Positions 1 to 7,146 of a DNA stretch of 19,706 nt are shown one piece after another. A program made the translations under genes and the position numbers. The notes below the pieces were generated by a model. That model was given only the letters and a program-made list of their open reading frames with translations, was not told the origin of the DNA and did no database searches. The number at the start of each line of letters is the position of its first letter. Position 1 is the first letter of the stretch. The DNA comes from Prevotella sp. UBA4268. GTDB lineage: Bacteria > Bacteroidota > Bacteroidia > Bacteroidales > Bacteroidaceae. The stretch spans positions 1 to 19,706 of the forward strand of contig DGWC01000023.1 in the NCBI GenBank assembly GCA_002395135.1. The letters are read 5' to 3'.

Positions 1-275
1 GCAGCCTTCTTAATCAGGAAGTTGTAAGGAACCATACAGAATTCCAGAGATGCACCACCACCAAGGAAGATAACGCTATAGCCTTCGGGAACTTGCAACA
101 GTTCTTTAATAAGTGCCACTGCCTCATCAACAACTGGCTGGAAATCTTTTGCACGATGACTAATCTCCATAAGAGAGAGTCCACTACCATTGAAGTCTAA
201 ACACTGCTTTGCGGTGTTCTCAATCACTTCGCGTGGAAGCATTGACGGACCTGCATTAAAGTTGTACTTCTTCAT
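1..275 (-). CDS. serC: Phosphoserine aminotransferase SerC, N-terminal part (cut by window edge)
   Basis: PLP-dependent cytosolic enzyme of serine biosynthesis that converts 3-phosphohydroxypyruvate and glutamate to phosphoserine and 2-oxoglutarate. The reverse strand from the ATG at 275-273 reads [19 protein letters not shown], the typical SerC N-terminus. It is followed by [13 protein letters not shown] and by [10 protein letters not shown], which lies in the cofactor phosphate-binding region. About 91 codons are present of a usual ~360; the catalytic Lys lies outside the window. The start is fixed by the conserved [11 protein letters not shown] opening. A promoter-like element with a palindrome over its -33 box lies just upstream, so serC is probably transcribed on its own as well as by read-through from the helicase. 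In related genomes serC is often followed by a 3-phosphoglycerate dehydrogenase gene; that would lie off the left edge and cannot be seen here. Confidence 0.95.
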   Translation of the reverse strand, partial: MKKYNFNAGPSMLPREVIENTAKQCLDFNGSGLSLMEISHRAKDFQPVVDEAVALIKELLQVPEGYSVIFLGGGASLEFCMVPYNFLIKKA

Positions 276-320
276 TTGATTGTTAAATTTTTAAATTAAT
301 GTATGAGATAAATTTTTCTG

Positions 321-352
321 CGAAAGTATACAATTTGTTGTTGACAGCCAAA
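321..352 (-). promoter_or_regulatory. Probable serC promoter
   Basis: Read on the minus strand, a TTTG box (349-352) is followed after 18 nt by TATACTTTCG (321-330), a near match to the Bacteroidota -7 element. The spacing fits and the implied transcript start is roughly 50 nt before the serC ATG. The match at the last bases of the -7 box is imperfect. Confidence 0.5.
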
Positions 353-361
353 TATTTTGGC
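347..361. repeat. Palindrome covering the serC -33 box
   Basis: The minus strand reads GCCAAAATATTTGGC, a perfect 6-bp inverted repeat with a 3-nt centre. It overlaps the TTTG -33 box of serC and lies about 33 nt beyond the helicase stop codon. It could be an operator or a short hairpin at the helicase transcript end. There is no T-run directly after it, so it is a poor intrinsic terminator. Confidence 0.45.
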
Positions 362-393
362 AATATTTTACCAACGAGGGCGATTTTTAACAC

Positions 394-1749
394 TTATTCC
401 ACCGCCTCAACTATCGTTTTGACACCTTTTATTTTCTCGCCTTTCACTTTTGCGAGCACATCATTTACTTTTGTTCTGCTGATGGCCGCATAGCAATAAC
501 GGTCTTTCACGTCGATGCGACCGATGTCGCTGCTCTCCAAACCACCCTTCTTGCACAGGAAACCCACAATATCACCTTTGGAAATCTTGTCTTTCTTGCC
601 CTTACCTATATATATAGTGACCATTAACGGTGCTGCGGGCCATGGCAATTGGGCTGGAATTTGGTACTCCTCAGTATCTTCTTTCACGTAGGAAGGTATC
701 TGTTCACCGGAATGAAGGATGAAAAACGCCCTACCCTGCGCATCCCATCGTGCCGTTCTACCCACACGGTGGATATAGCCTTCTTCGCTTTCGGGCAGGT
801 GGTAATGCACGATGTTGGTGATATTCGGTATGTCGAGACCACGCGAAGCAAGGTCGGTGCTGACAAGGACATTGGCAGAGCCGTTGCTAAACTTATACAA
901 TGCATCCTCGCGTTGCTTTTGTTCAAGTCCGCCATGGAATGCAGACGTGGCAAAGCCCTGTTGTCGCAAATACTCATCAGTGCGCTCTACGCTTTCACGA
1001 TAGTTCAAGAAGACGATGCTGCTCTGCTGTCCGAAACTCCGCAACAAACGTGAGAGTGTCTCAAGTTTATCCTTGTCGGGGCTTTTCACTGTGAACATAG
1101 CGCACTGGCCATTGCCAATCAAACGCTTCTCACCATCTTGATGATGATCGGTCTGAGATGTCAGATAGTTGATAAACACAGCGGAATCCATGAAATCGGC
1201 TGCCCATCGGTCGATGTCTCTCATCTTGGTGGCCGAAAGCAGAACGCGCCGCCTAACGCTGGGAATACGTTCCACCACGCGCTGCATTTCATCGCGGAAT
1301 CCCATTTCAAGACATTTATCAAACTCATCGATGATGAGCCAACGCACATCATCGACCGAGAAATTCTGCTTGTCGATATGGTCGTTCAGGCGTCCGGGTG
1401 TGGCAAAGACCACTTGAGGCATCACCTCGCGCATCTTTCGATGCTCATCCATCGTAGGCCTTCCGCCATACAATGCCATGGAACGTATGCCAGAGCCCAT
1501 GTCTTTCAACACGGTGGCTGACTGAATAGCCAGTTCTCGACCAGGCACAATGACGATTGCCTGCACGGAATTATTTCCGGCATCAATGCTTTCTACCAAG
1601 GGGAGCAGGTAAGCCAAGGTCTTGCCACTGCCTGTCGGCGACAATATGACAACATCTTGACGGGTATTGAGCAACGCCTCGCGTGCTTCTTTTTGCATGT
1701 CAGCAAGGTCGTTGATACCAAGTTTCGACAGCACTTGTTGGATATTCAT
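394..1749 (-). CDS. dbpA: DEAD-box ATP-dependent RNA helicase, DbpA-like
   Basis: 451 residues, close to the E. coli DbpA length. Visible motifs: Q-motif region near residues 12-19; motif I PTGSGKT (38-44); Ia VPGREL (68-73); Ib TPGRL (117-121); motif II as DEFD (141-144) instead of DEAD; III SAT (172-174); later STDLASRGLD (V) and HRVGRTAR (VI). The last ~75 residues (from VTIYIGKGKKDK) match the DbpA-type RNA-binding domain, which in E. coli binds 23S rRNA hairpin 92; a role in large-subunit assembly is therefore inferred. Ala to Phe in motif II leaves the catalytic Asp-Glu intact, so ATPase activity is expected. It lies between yggS and serC. A -7-like box ends 5 nt before the ATG, so the message may be leaderless. 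Confidence 0.93.
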   Translation of the reverse strand: MNIQQVLSKLGINDLADMQKEAREALLNTRQDVVILSPTGSGKTLAYLLPLVESIDAGNNSVQAIVIVPGRELAIQSATVLKDMGSGIRSMALYGGRPTMDEHRKMREVMPQVVFATPGRLNDHIDKQNFSVDDVRWLIIDEFDKCLEMGFRDEMQRVVERIPSVRRRVLLSATKMRDIDRWAADFMDSAVFINYLTSQTDHHQDGEKRLIGNGQCAMFTVKSPDKDKLETLSRLLRSFGQQSSIVFLNYRESVERTDEYLRQQGFATSAFHGGLEQKQREDALYKFSNGSANVLVSTDLASRGLDIPNITNIVHYHLPESEEGYIHRVGRTARWDAQGRAFFILHSGEQIPSYVKEDTEEYQIPAQLPWPAAPLMVTIYIGKGKKDKISKGDIVGFLCKKGGLESSDIGRIDVKDRYCYAAISRTKVNDVLAKVKGEKIKGVKTIVEAVE

Positions 1750-1753
1750 GATG

Positions 1754-1761
1754 CAAACTTA
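1754..1761 (-). promoter_or_regulatory. -7-like element before the helicase gene
   Basis: The minus strand reads TAAGTTTG followed by CATC and the helicase ATG. This matches the TAnnTTTG consensus exactly, but no good TTTG box lies 19-20 nt upstream. With normal geometry transcription would begin at or next to the A of the start codon. Confidence 0.4.
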
Positions 1762-1854
1762 CACAATTATTTCCGAAAAAGAGGCACTTTCCCCATAATT
1801 CTTCATCATTTTCTGATTTTTTTCACTTCGCGGCATACAGCGCCTCCCGCGGTT

Positions 1855-2526
1855 TCAATATATTCGGGGGCCAAAGATGGTGGTTCCAATCCTAACCATT
1901 GTGCTTCCACATTCGCATGCAATGGGGAAATCATGGCTCATACCCCAACTCCGTTCACAGAAGGCATCATCTTCAGCAAAATACTTCTGCTTCACCTCGT
2001 CAAAGAAACCCGCAGCAAGCATCATTTCACTCCTGATTTGCTGTTCATCATCCACATTGCTTGCCATCATCATCAAGCCACAGATTTGCACATGTTCCAG
2101 TTGCCTCCACTCGCCATCTTCAAGCAACTGACGACAGGAATCAAGCGAAAGGCCGTATTTGGTTTCCTCTTCTGCGATGTGCAGTTCGAGCAAAACCTTT
2201 ATCGTGCGACCATTCTTCGCAGCCTGTTTGTCAATTTCGCGCAGCAATTTCAACGAATCCACTGCCTCTATCATAGAGATGTAGGGCGCAATGTATTTCA
2301 CTTTGTTGGTCTGAAGATGACCAATGAAATGCCATTCTATGTCTGAGGGAAGTGTGGCATGTTTCTGCTTGAGTTCCTGCTCATGGCTCTCACCGAAGAT
2401 GCGCTGGCCTTCTTCATAGGCGGCCTCGATGTACTCATTGGGATGGTACTTGCTGATGGCAACCAACCGCACACCTTCAGGCAGTTGTGAAAGAACCTTG
2501 TGCAAATTCTCTTTTACCGGATACAT
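1855..2526 (-). CDS. yggS: YggS family PLP homeostasis protein (PLPHP)
   Basis: 223 residues, the usual size of the YggS/PROSC family. These are single-domain TIM-barrel proteins that bind pyridoxal 5'-phosphate and buffer its level; no enzyme reaction is established. The PLP lysine is expected at K26 in VAISKYHP. Other family signatures are GESHEQELKQK (normally GENxxQE), WHFIGHLQTNKVK, GLMMMAS and the C-terminal phosphate-binding region SWGMSHDFPIACECGSTMVRIGTTIFG. Here GMSHDF stands where most members have GMSxDM or GMSxDF. It sits 63 nt downstream of the DUF4494 gene on the same strand with no clear promoter between them, so the two are probably co-transcribed. Confidence 0.95.
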   Translation of the reverse strand: MYPVKENLHKVLSQLPEGVRLVAISKYHPNEYIEAAYEEGQRIFGESHEQELKQKHATLPSDIEWHFIGHLQTNKVKYIAPYISMIEAVDSLKLLREIDKQAAKNGRTIKVLLELHIAEEETKYGLSLDSCRQLLEDGEWRQLEHVQICGLMMMASNVDDEQQIRSEMMLAAGFFDEVKQKYFAEDDAFCERSWGMSHDFPIACECGSTMVRIGTTIFGPRIY

Positions 2527-2589
2527 ATGATATATGAATGATTAACGAATGAATTAGAATGACCTGTCACGAACAGAAGTGTATACGTA

Positions 2590-3084
2590 TTACTCACCGG
2601 TTTCATATTCAGGCTTGTCGTCCTTACTGTCGGAAAGGCCTTTATGATACTCGAAAACATCCATCACCGTGGTTTCGCTCAGCGAGGCAATCACATAGTC
2701 TATCAGTGTGCCGCCCATAACGGCATCGATATTCTTCACTGCGCCCGCCAATGTGGATGCCTGCACAAAATAGTACACGTTGGAACGCTTTTCCTTTTCC
2801 GTCTTTTCGTCTATTGTGATATATTGCAACTTGGCTTTGTACCAACGGTCGTCTTGGTCGTTTTCCGAGAAAATAATCTCTCTGAAAGACGCTTTCTTGA
2901 TATCAGTTACGTCAAACTCACCGCTGATATAGGAAGACATCTCCTCGGTGATGCGGCGTTCTGCCTCGGTGAAACTCATGGCATCCACCACATAACTCTC
3001 TTTTACTTTCTTCTGCAGACCATCTTCCATGGTCTTTTCATATGCGATTTTAACTTCAAACCACACTGCTGATCTTGTTTTCAT
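2590..3084 (-). CDS. DUF4494 domain protein
   Basis: 164 residues, no signal peptide or membrane segment, so probably cytosolic. I recognise the DUF4494 type from the opening MKTRSAVWFEVKIAYEK, the YVVDAMSFTEAE segment, and the repeated pattern of an extended strand followed by a helix (xxYxV-A-SFTEAE and later YYFVQASTLAGAVKNID). The two halves resemble each other, suggesting an internal duplication: each has a V-A-S-(F/T)-x-E/A motif after a KxxxY strand. The function is unknown; the family is found in Bacteroidota. The tail after VFEYHKGL is charged and probably disordered. It lies 52 nt after menA and 63 nt before yggS, so it probably belongs to the same transcript. That neighbourhood does not by itself define a role. 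Confidence 0.85.
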   Translation of the reverse strand: MKTRSAVWFEVKIAYEKTMEDGLQKKVKESYVVDAMSFTEAERRITEEMSSYISGEFDVTDIKKASFREIIFSENDQDDRWYKAKLQYITIDEKTEKEKRSNVYYFVQASTLAGAVKNIDAVMGGTLIDYVIASLSETTVMDVFEYHKGLSDSKDDKPEYETGE

Positions 3085-3136
3085 TTCTATTCTTGTTTTT
3101 ATATTATCATGATTAATTCTACCCTAACCCTTCTTT

Positions 3137-4066
3137 TCACAACAACATACCTATGGAAACCGTGACTCCATATATCAACATATTGCGTGCCGTCAGCCCT
3201 AAAACATGATTAAGTTCACGTCCATGGTCAATGCGAACCATCTGCCTGTAGGCAATTATGTGAAACAGAAGATATACCAAAGGAAGCACGAATGTCATCA
3301 AGTGATGGTTGGAGAGATGGATAATCCCCATGCCGCATGCTATGACACCCAGCAAAAGATAGAACAGACGGCCAGCCTTGGCACCGATTCTTACAATCAG
3401 CGTTATTTTACCGTTTCTTCTGTCGTTGTCGATATCTCTGTAGTTGTTGACAACAAGCAGCGTGTCGATCACAAAACCACATGCCACAGAAGCAACAACA
3501 ACAGGAACGGTCATCGTATGCAACTCTATATAATAAGGTATACATACGGGAACGATGCCGAAGAACAACAGCACAAGCAAGTCGCCAAGGCCAAGGTAAC
3601 TGAGATGCGTGGTATAAAGGAAACAGAAGACCACACACAGCAGACCGACTGCAACCATTTCGAAACCGCCGTAATATATAAGAGGCAGGCCAATAACACA
3701 TGCCAAGACGGTGGTAATGGCTATTGCCTGTTTCATCTTCGCTACCGACACCCACCCCATTGCGCATGCCCGTTTGGGGCCCAATCGCGTTTCATCATCA
3801 TTACCATGAATGAAATCAAAATAATCATTGATGAAATTGGCATCGACTTGCATAATGAACGCAAAAAGCAAACATAAGAATACCGGAATCCAATGAAATG
3901 GCGTGGATGCCGACTGGTCAGCGTATGCCATCGACAAGCCAATCATCACGGGGACGACAGCACCAGTCAGCGTTTTCGGCCGAGCCGCCAGCACCCACGA
4001 TCTGGCAGAATCTTTCAACGGTTCTTTCACATCGTCGTCTTCTGTTTTCATTTGTTTGCTTTTCAT
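3137..4066 (-). CDS. menA: 1,4-dihydroxy-2-naphthoate polyprenyltransferase (MenA, UbiA family)
   Basis: Integral membrane enzyme that attaches a polyprenyl chain to 1,4-dihydroxy-2-naphthoate in menaquinone synthesis. From the ATG at 4066 it is 309 residues, the usual length, with about eight or nine hydrophobic helices. The two Asp-rich prenyl-diphosphate sites are visible: NDYFDFIHGNDDE, with the downstream GPKRA typical of MenA, and NNYRDIDNDRRNGKITL. The frame is open further upstream to 4204, but that extension would cross its own -7 box at 4121-4128 and run into the divergent gene, so the start is placed at 4066. ATG 4051 (MKTEDDD) is an alternative. Menaquinone fits anaerobic fumarate respiration and the Dcu transporters further along. 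Confidence 0.92.
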   Translation of the reverse strand: MKSKQMKTEDDDVKEPLKDSARSWVLAARPKTLTGAVVPVMIGLSMAYADQSASTPFHWIPVFLCLLFAFIMQVDANFINDYFDFIHGNDDETRLGPKRACAMGWVSVAKMKQAIAITTVLACVIGLPLIYYGGFEMVAVGLLCVVFCFLYTTHLSYLGLGDLLVLLFFGIVPVCIPYYIELHTMTVPVVVASVACGFVIDTLLVVNNYRDIDNDRRNGKITLIVRIGAKAGRLFYLLLGVIACGMGIIHLSNHHLMTFVLPLVYLLFHIIAYRQMVRIDHGRELNHVLGLTARNMLIYGVTVSIGMLL

Positions 4067-4117
4067 TGGAATCTTTCCGTATTTAGCATTAAAAATCAGA
4101 CAATTTATTGAATTTGC

Positions 4118-4148
4118 TTGCAAAAGTAAACAATTAATCGTATATTTG
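4118..4148 (+). promoter_or_regulatory. Promoter of the HD gene (plus arm of a divergent pair)
   Basis: Plus strand: TTG (4118-4120), 20 nt, TATATTTG (4141-4148). It occupies nearly the same 35 bp as the menA promoter, each -33 box abutting the other's -7 box. The leader before the ATG at 4167 would be only about 13 nt. Confidence 0.65.
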
Positions 4149-4152
4149 CAAA
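4121..4152 (-). promoter_or_regulatory. Promoter of menA (minus arm of a divergent pair)
   Basis: Minus strand: TTTG (4149-4152), 20 nt, TACTTTTG (4121-4128), an exact TAnnTTTG match. The transcript would begin near 4115, about 50 nt before the chosen menA ATG. Confidence 0.65.
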
Positions 4153-4166
4153 TAAAAACGGATGAA

Positions 4167-4820
4167 ATGGAAAATAATGTCAGTTTGGATTTGATGGATT
4201 TCATCGAACAAAAGATACTACCTCAATATGCATCTTTTGACAAGGCTCACAACATGTCGCACGTAACAAGCGTCATCAGGCGTTCCATAGAAATCGGACG
4301 TCAATCCGGGGCTGACATGAACATGGTCTATACCATTGCTGCATACCACGATTTAGGCCTCAGCGGCCCAAGAGCCATCCATCATATCACTGGCGGAAAG
4401 ATACTTTCCACGGATGTACGGCTGCGGAAATGGTTTTCCGCCGAGCAGATACGCATCATGAAAGAGGCGGTTGAAGACCACCGTGCCTCTGCAAGCCATT
4501 CCCCCAGAAGCATCTACGGAAAGATTGTTGCAGAAGCCGATCGTGACCTGGACCCGATGAATGTGTTCAGGCGCACCATTCAATATGGGCTGAACAACTA
4601 TCCCGAGAAGAACGATGAAGAACAGTGGGAGCGCTTTTATGAGCACATGCAAAACAAGTATTCCGAGCATGGCTACATCCGTTTATGGATGCACGGCACG
4701 CCCAACGAAGCAAAACTTAAGGAAATACGTGAGTATATCAACTCACCCAAGAAGTTACGCGCTTTGTTCAACCAACTTCTGGAAGAAGAAAAAGGCAGTG
4801 AGACCGAAGGAAAACAGTAA
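4167..4820 (+). CDS. HD-domain phosphohydrolase, function not defined
   Basis: 217 residues from the ATG at 4167 (MENNVSLDLMDFIEQ). The frame is open further upstream, but that part lies before the promoter and inside menA on the other strand. The metal-binding HD residues are visible: His in KAHNMSHVTSVIRRS, the His-Asp pair in AAYHDLGLSG, a further His in EAVEDHRAS, and the distal Asp in VAEADRDLDP. This is the arrangement of the HD superfamily, whose members act on nucleotides or other phosphate esters. The helical C-terminus ends with a charged tail. No signal peptide is seen. Similar HD proteins are widespread in Bacteroidota, but I cannot name a substrate. The DUF4923 lipoprotein follows 42 nt downstream, so the two are probably co-transcribed. 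Confidence 0.85.
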   Translation: MENNVSLDLMDFIEQKILPQYASFDKAHNMSHVTSVIRRSIEIGRQSGADMNMVYTIAAYHDLGLSGPRAIHHITGGKILSTDVRLRKWFSAEQIRIMKEAVEDHRASASHSPRSIYGKIVAEADRDLDPMNVFRRTIQYGLNNYPEKNDEEQWERFYEHMQNKYSEHGYIRLWMHGTPNEAKLKEIREYINSPKKLRALFNQLLEEEKGSETEGKQ

Positions 4821-4862
4821 CAGAACAAGTAGAATTACTGAATCATTATAAATCAAAAGAAA

Positions 4863-5504
4863 ATGAAAAAGAAAACATTTTATGCATTTGCATTGGCTGC
4901 AGCACTCACATCGTGTGGCGTTTCCGGCACAGGTGGAAGTGATTTGTCTACACTCGGCAATGTTCTCGGCAGCGTTATCGGAGCCGCCACTAATACAGGT
5001 ACGCTCACAAACATCCTCTATAACGTCATTGGCGGCACCAAACTAACCCAAGAAGAAGTGATCGGCACGTGGAAATATAATTCTCCGGGATGTGCTTTCA
5101 CATCTGAGAAACTCTTGGCCAAGGCAGGAGGTGAGATCATTGCTACAGAGGTAAAAGAAAAGTTGATGCCCACATACAACTCTCTGGGTGTAAGCAGTAG
5201 CAATACATACTTTACTTTTAAAGAGGACAAGACCTTCACCGCAAAAGTTGACGGAAAGAGCCTTAGCGGCACTTACGAGTATGATGCCAGTTCTGGAAGC
5301 ATCTTTCTGAAGACACTGCTTTTAAACATGAACGGATACCTGGCTCGTTCTGCAAACGGAATGAGTCTTACATTCGAATCCAAGAAACTCATTTCCGTGA
5401 TGCAGGTACTGGGTGCTATGAGCGGAAACAGCACATTGTCGGCTGTCAGTGAAATCGCAGGCAACTACGACGGAATACGACTTGGTTTCGACATGAACAG
5501 ATAA
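4863..5504 (+). CDS. DUF4923 family lipoprotein
   Basis: 213 residues. A short lipoprotein signal (MKKKTFYAFALAAALTSC) ends at a lipobox with Cys18, so the mature protein should be anchored in the outer or inner membrane. A Gly/Ser/Thr-rich linker with small hydrophobic repeats (residues ~20-60) precedes a predicted beta-rich domain that begins at the strongly conserved-looking VIGTWKYNSPGCAFTSE and continues with FKEDKTFTAKVDGKSLSGTY. This WxY...C...GxY layout resembles lipocalin-like or copy-number style beta barrels, and matches what I know as DUF4923 in Bacteroidota. The function is unknown. It is 42 nt after the HD gene and meets the convergent nadE-side operon, with 22 nt between stop codons and no obvious terminator hairpin. 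Confidence 0.85.
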   Translation: MKKKTFYAFALAAALTSCGVSGTGGSDLSTLGNVLGSVIGAATNTGTLTNILYNVIGGTKLTQEEVIGTWKYNSPGCAFTSEKLLAKAGGEIIATEVKEKLMPTYNSLGVSSSNTYFTFKEDKTFTAKVDGKSLSGTYEYDASSGSIFLKTLLLNMNGYLARSANGMSLTFESKKLISVMQVLGAMSGNSTLSAVSEIAGNYDGIRLGFDMNR

Positions 5505-5526
5505 TTCTTTGAACGCATTCGAGGAA

Positions 5527-5679
5527 TCATCTGAAATAAACATACCAAACATAGGCGAGTAATGCTATGATTGCAAGCATGACAATGCTTTTAATCAGGC
5601 AACTCGCCAGTTTTTTTATAAGCAGAAAAACGACAACCAGTAAGACGATTGCGAATATATAATAATAGTAGTTTTCCAT
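5527..5679 (-). CDS. Small two-helix membrane protein, 50 residues
   Basis: A 50-codon reading frame starts at the ATG 5679-5677, 8 nt after the stop of the pseudouridine synthase gene, and ends in TGA at 5527. The translation opens MENYYYYIFAIVLLVVVFLL, then IKKLASCLIK, then a second hydrophobic run SIVMLAIIALLAYVWYVYF, ending in Arg. That is two membrane segments joined by a short basic loop, with few residues left over. Four consecutive Tyr follow the acidic N-terminus. The tight spacing suggests translational coupling to the upstream gene. The clean hydrophobic design with a positive loop argues for a real gene rather than chance. I do not recognise a named family; a small regulatory or scaffold membrane peptide is one possibility. 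Confidence 0.7.
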   Translation of the reverse strand: MENYYYYIFAIVLLVVVFLLIKKLASCLIKSIVMLAIIALLAYVWYVYFR

Positions 5680-5687
5680 TTCCACAT

Positions 5688-6578
5688 TCACTCTTTGTTA
5701 ACGATGTTGAGAAAGGCAGCAGGAACAGGAGTGCTGAATTCCATTTTCTGATGCGTCACGGGGTGGTCGAAGCACAGCATATAGGCATGAAGACATAACC
5801 TGCCGATGGGATCGTCACCATTTCCATACTTCACATCACCGCACACGGGCCAGCCTAAATCAGCGGTATGAACACGTATCTGATTCTTTCTACCGGTCTC
5901 CAAGACAAATTCCAACAGGGAATAATGCCTTGACCGACGGAGGGTATGAAAATGTGTCACCGCATATTTGCCACCATTATCTACAGGCGAAGAATAAGTA
6001 AAATATGACTTGTTGTCCTTCAGCCAACTGGAAATGGTTCCGCCTTCTTGTTCAACACAGCCGCTGACAACAGCCACATACCGGCGGTCGTAGACAATGT
6101 CGTGCCACTCTTGCTCAAGTTTCTGCTCGGTCTTCATGTCTTTGGCATATATCATCAGCCCGCTTGTGTCGCGGTCCAGACGATGAACCACATGTGCCTT
6201 GCATTTTTGTTTTGTTTTCTGGAAATAGTTATCCAATACGGCTTTCACATTCAGTGAAGAATGTCCGGCAGCCATGGAGAGGATACCGATGTTCTTCTCA
6301 ACAACCACCAGCCATTGGTCTTCATATACGATTTTCACATAGCGGCTTTGCAGAGTCTCCATGTTACGCTTTGTCTTACTCACCAGAACTTTCATCTTGG
6401 GATGAAGTAGCATATCAAATTGAGTGACGGTTTTTCCATTGACACTCACTCCGTGTCCTTTCAAGACAGCCTTCACTTTCGTGCGGCTTGTGCCTTTCAT
6501 ATTCTCCAGCAAGAACTCCAACAGAGGCTGTTCGCGCTCTACTGTGAAACGGGCATAGTCGCCCATTGGATTCATCAT
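5688..6578 (-). CDS. RluA-family RNA pseudouridine synthase
   Basis: 296 residues. An S4-like RNA-binding domain is at about residues 14-70 (SRTKVKAVLKGHGVSVNGK). The catalytic pseudouridine synthase domain follows, with HVVHRLDRDTSGLMIYAK holding the catalytic Asp135. Later family motifs are LLEFVLETGRKNQIRVH and a C-terminal LHAYMLCFDHPVT segment. The family isomerises uridine in rRNA or tRNA; RluA, RluC and RluD types cannot be told apart from this alone. The start MMNPMGDYARF lies 24 nt downstream of the cytidine deaminase stop, so the two are probably in one operon. Second Met at residue 2 and Met5 are alternative starts. Confidence 0.92.
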   Translation of the reverse strand: MMNPMGDYARFTVEREQPLLEFLLENMKGTSRTKVKAVLKGHGVSVNGKTVTQFDMLLHPKMKVLVSKTKRNMETLQSRYVKIVYEDQWLVVVEKNIGILSMAAGHSSLNVKAVLDNYFQKTKQKCKAHVVHRLDRDTSGLMIYAKDMKTEQKLEQEWHDIVYDRRYVAVVSGCVEQEGGTISSWLKDNKSYFTYSSPVDNGGKYAVTHFHTLRRSRHYSLLEFVLETGRKNQIRVHTADLGWPVCGDVKYGNGDDPIGRLCLHAYMLCFDHPVTHQKMEFSTPVPAAFLNIVNKE

Positions 6579-6602
6579 AACGATTCTGTTAATTGTACAA
6601 TA

Positions 6603-7082
6603 CTATTTCATCGATTCATCAACAAACGAAAGCGGCATTAAATCACGTATGCTCTCGATGACATAGGTGCCGCCCGTACCGTAAAGATATATTTTGATAT
6701 GGCAAGAATAGCGTTGCTCCATCTCTATCATCACTTGCCGGCACGACCCGCATGGGCTGACAGGCTCTGCCATAAAACCCTTGCTGTTGCGCGCCGCAAT
6801 GGCTATGGCGACGATGGGCTGGTCTGGATATTGTGACTGAGCGGCGTAGATAGCGGCCCGCTCAGCGCACAATCCTACAGGGAAAGCAGCGTTTTCCTGG
6901 TTGGCACCAATGACCTCGCGTCCGTCGGCAAGCCTCAAAGCCGCACCGACAGCAAAATTGGAATAAGGTGAATAACTGTTTTCCGTGGCTTTTTTTGCCA
7001 TTTCAACAAGTTTTCTCTCCTGTTCATCCAACTCATCCAACTGACAAAGTTTGATGTTTGACTGTATAACTATATCTTTCAT
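6603..7082 (-). CDS. cdd: Cytidine deaminase
   Basis: 159 residues. Cytosolic zinc enzyme of pyrimidine salvage that deaminates cytidine and deoxycytidine to uridine and deoxyuridine. The zinc site is complete: C72-A-E74 in GLCAERAA, with Glu74 as proton shuttle, and PCGSC with Cys111 and Cys114. Three cysteine ligands mark the small homotetrameric class. The SYSPYSNFAVGAAL segment at residues 36-49 is the usual substrate-loop signature, and NQENAAFP is the nucleoside-binding motif (commonly N-x-E-N). About 20 residues precede the typical N-terminus. It lies 64 nt downstream of the beta-helix lipoprotein gene and 24 nt upstream of the pseudouridine synthase gene. Confidence 0.95.
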   Translation of the reverse strand: MKDIVIQSNIKLCQLDELDEQERKLVEMAKKATENSYSPYSNFAVGAALRLADGREVIGANQENAAFPVGLCAERAAIYAAQSQYPDQPIVAIAIAARNSKGFMAEPVSPCGSCRQVMIEMEQRYSCHIKIYLYGTGGTYVIESIRDLMPLSFVDESMK

Positions 7083-7146
7083 CTTACGTATATGTAGTTA
7101 ATGATTCTATTCTTGTCAAGTCAATCCTAATCTCACGCAACGTTCC

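Noticed and set aside
1657..2346. 229-codon open frame on the plus strand
   Set aside because: It is antisense to the yggS gene and the 5' end of the helicase gene, with no recognisable domain.
3206..3877. 223-codon open frame on the plus strand
   Set aside because: It is antisense to menA; composition (His, Gln and Asn rich) is that of a shadow frame.
3903..4166. N-terminal extension of the HD protein frame
   Set aside because: It lies before the promoter and inside menA; the HD-family sequence starts only after ATG 4167.
4067..4204. N-terminal extension of the menA frame up to 4204
   Set aside because: It would cross the menA -7 box and overlap the start of the divergent HD gene, and the added residues do not look like a MenA N-terminus.
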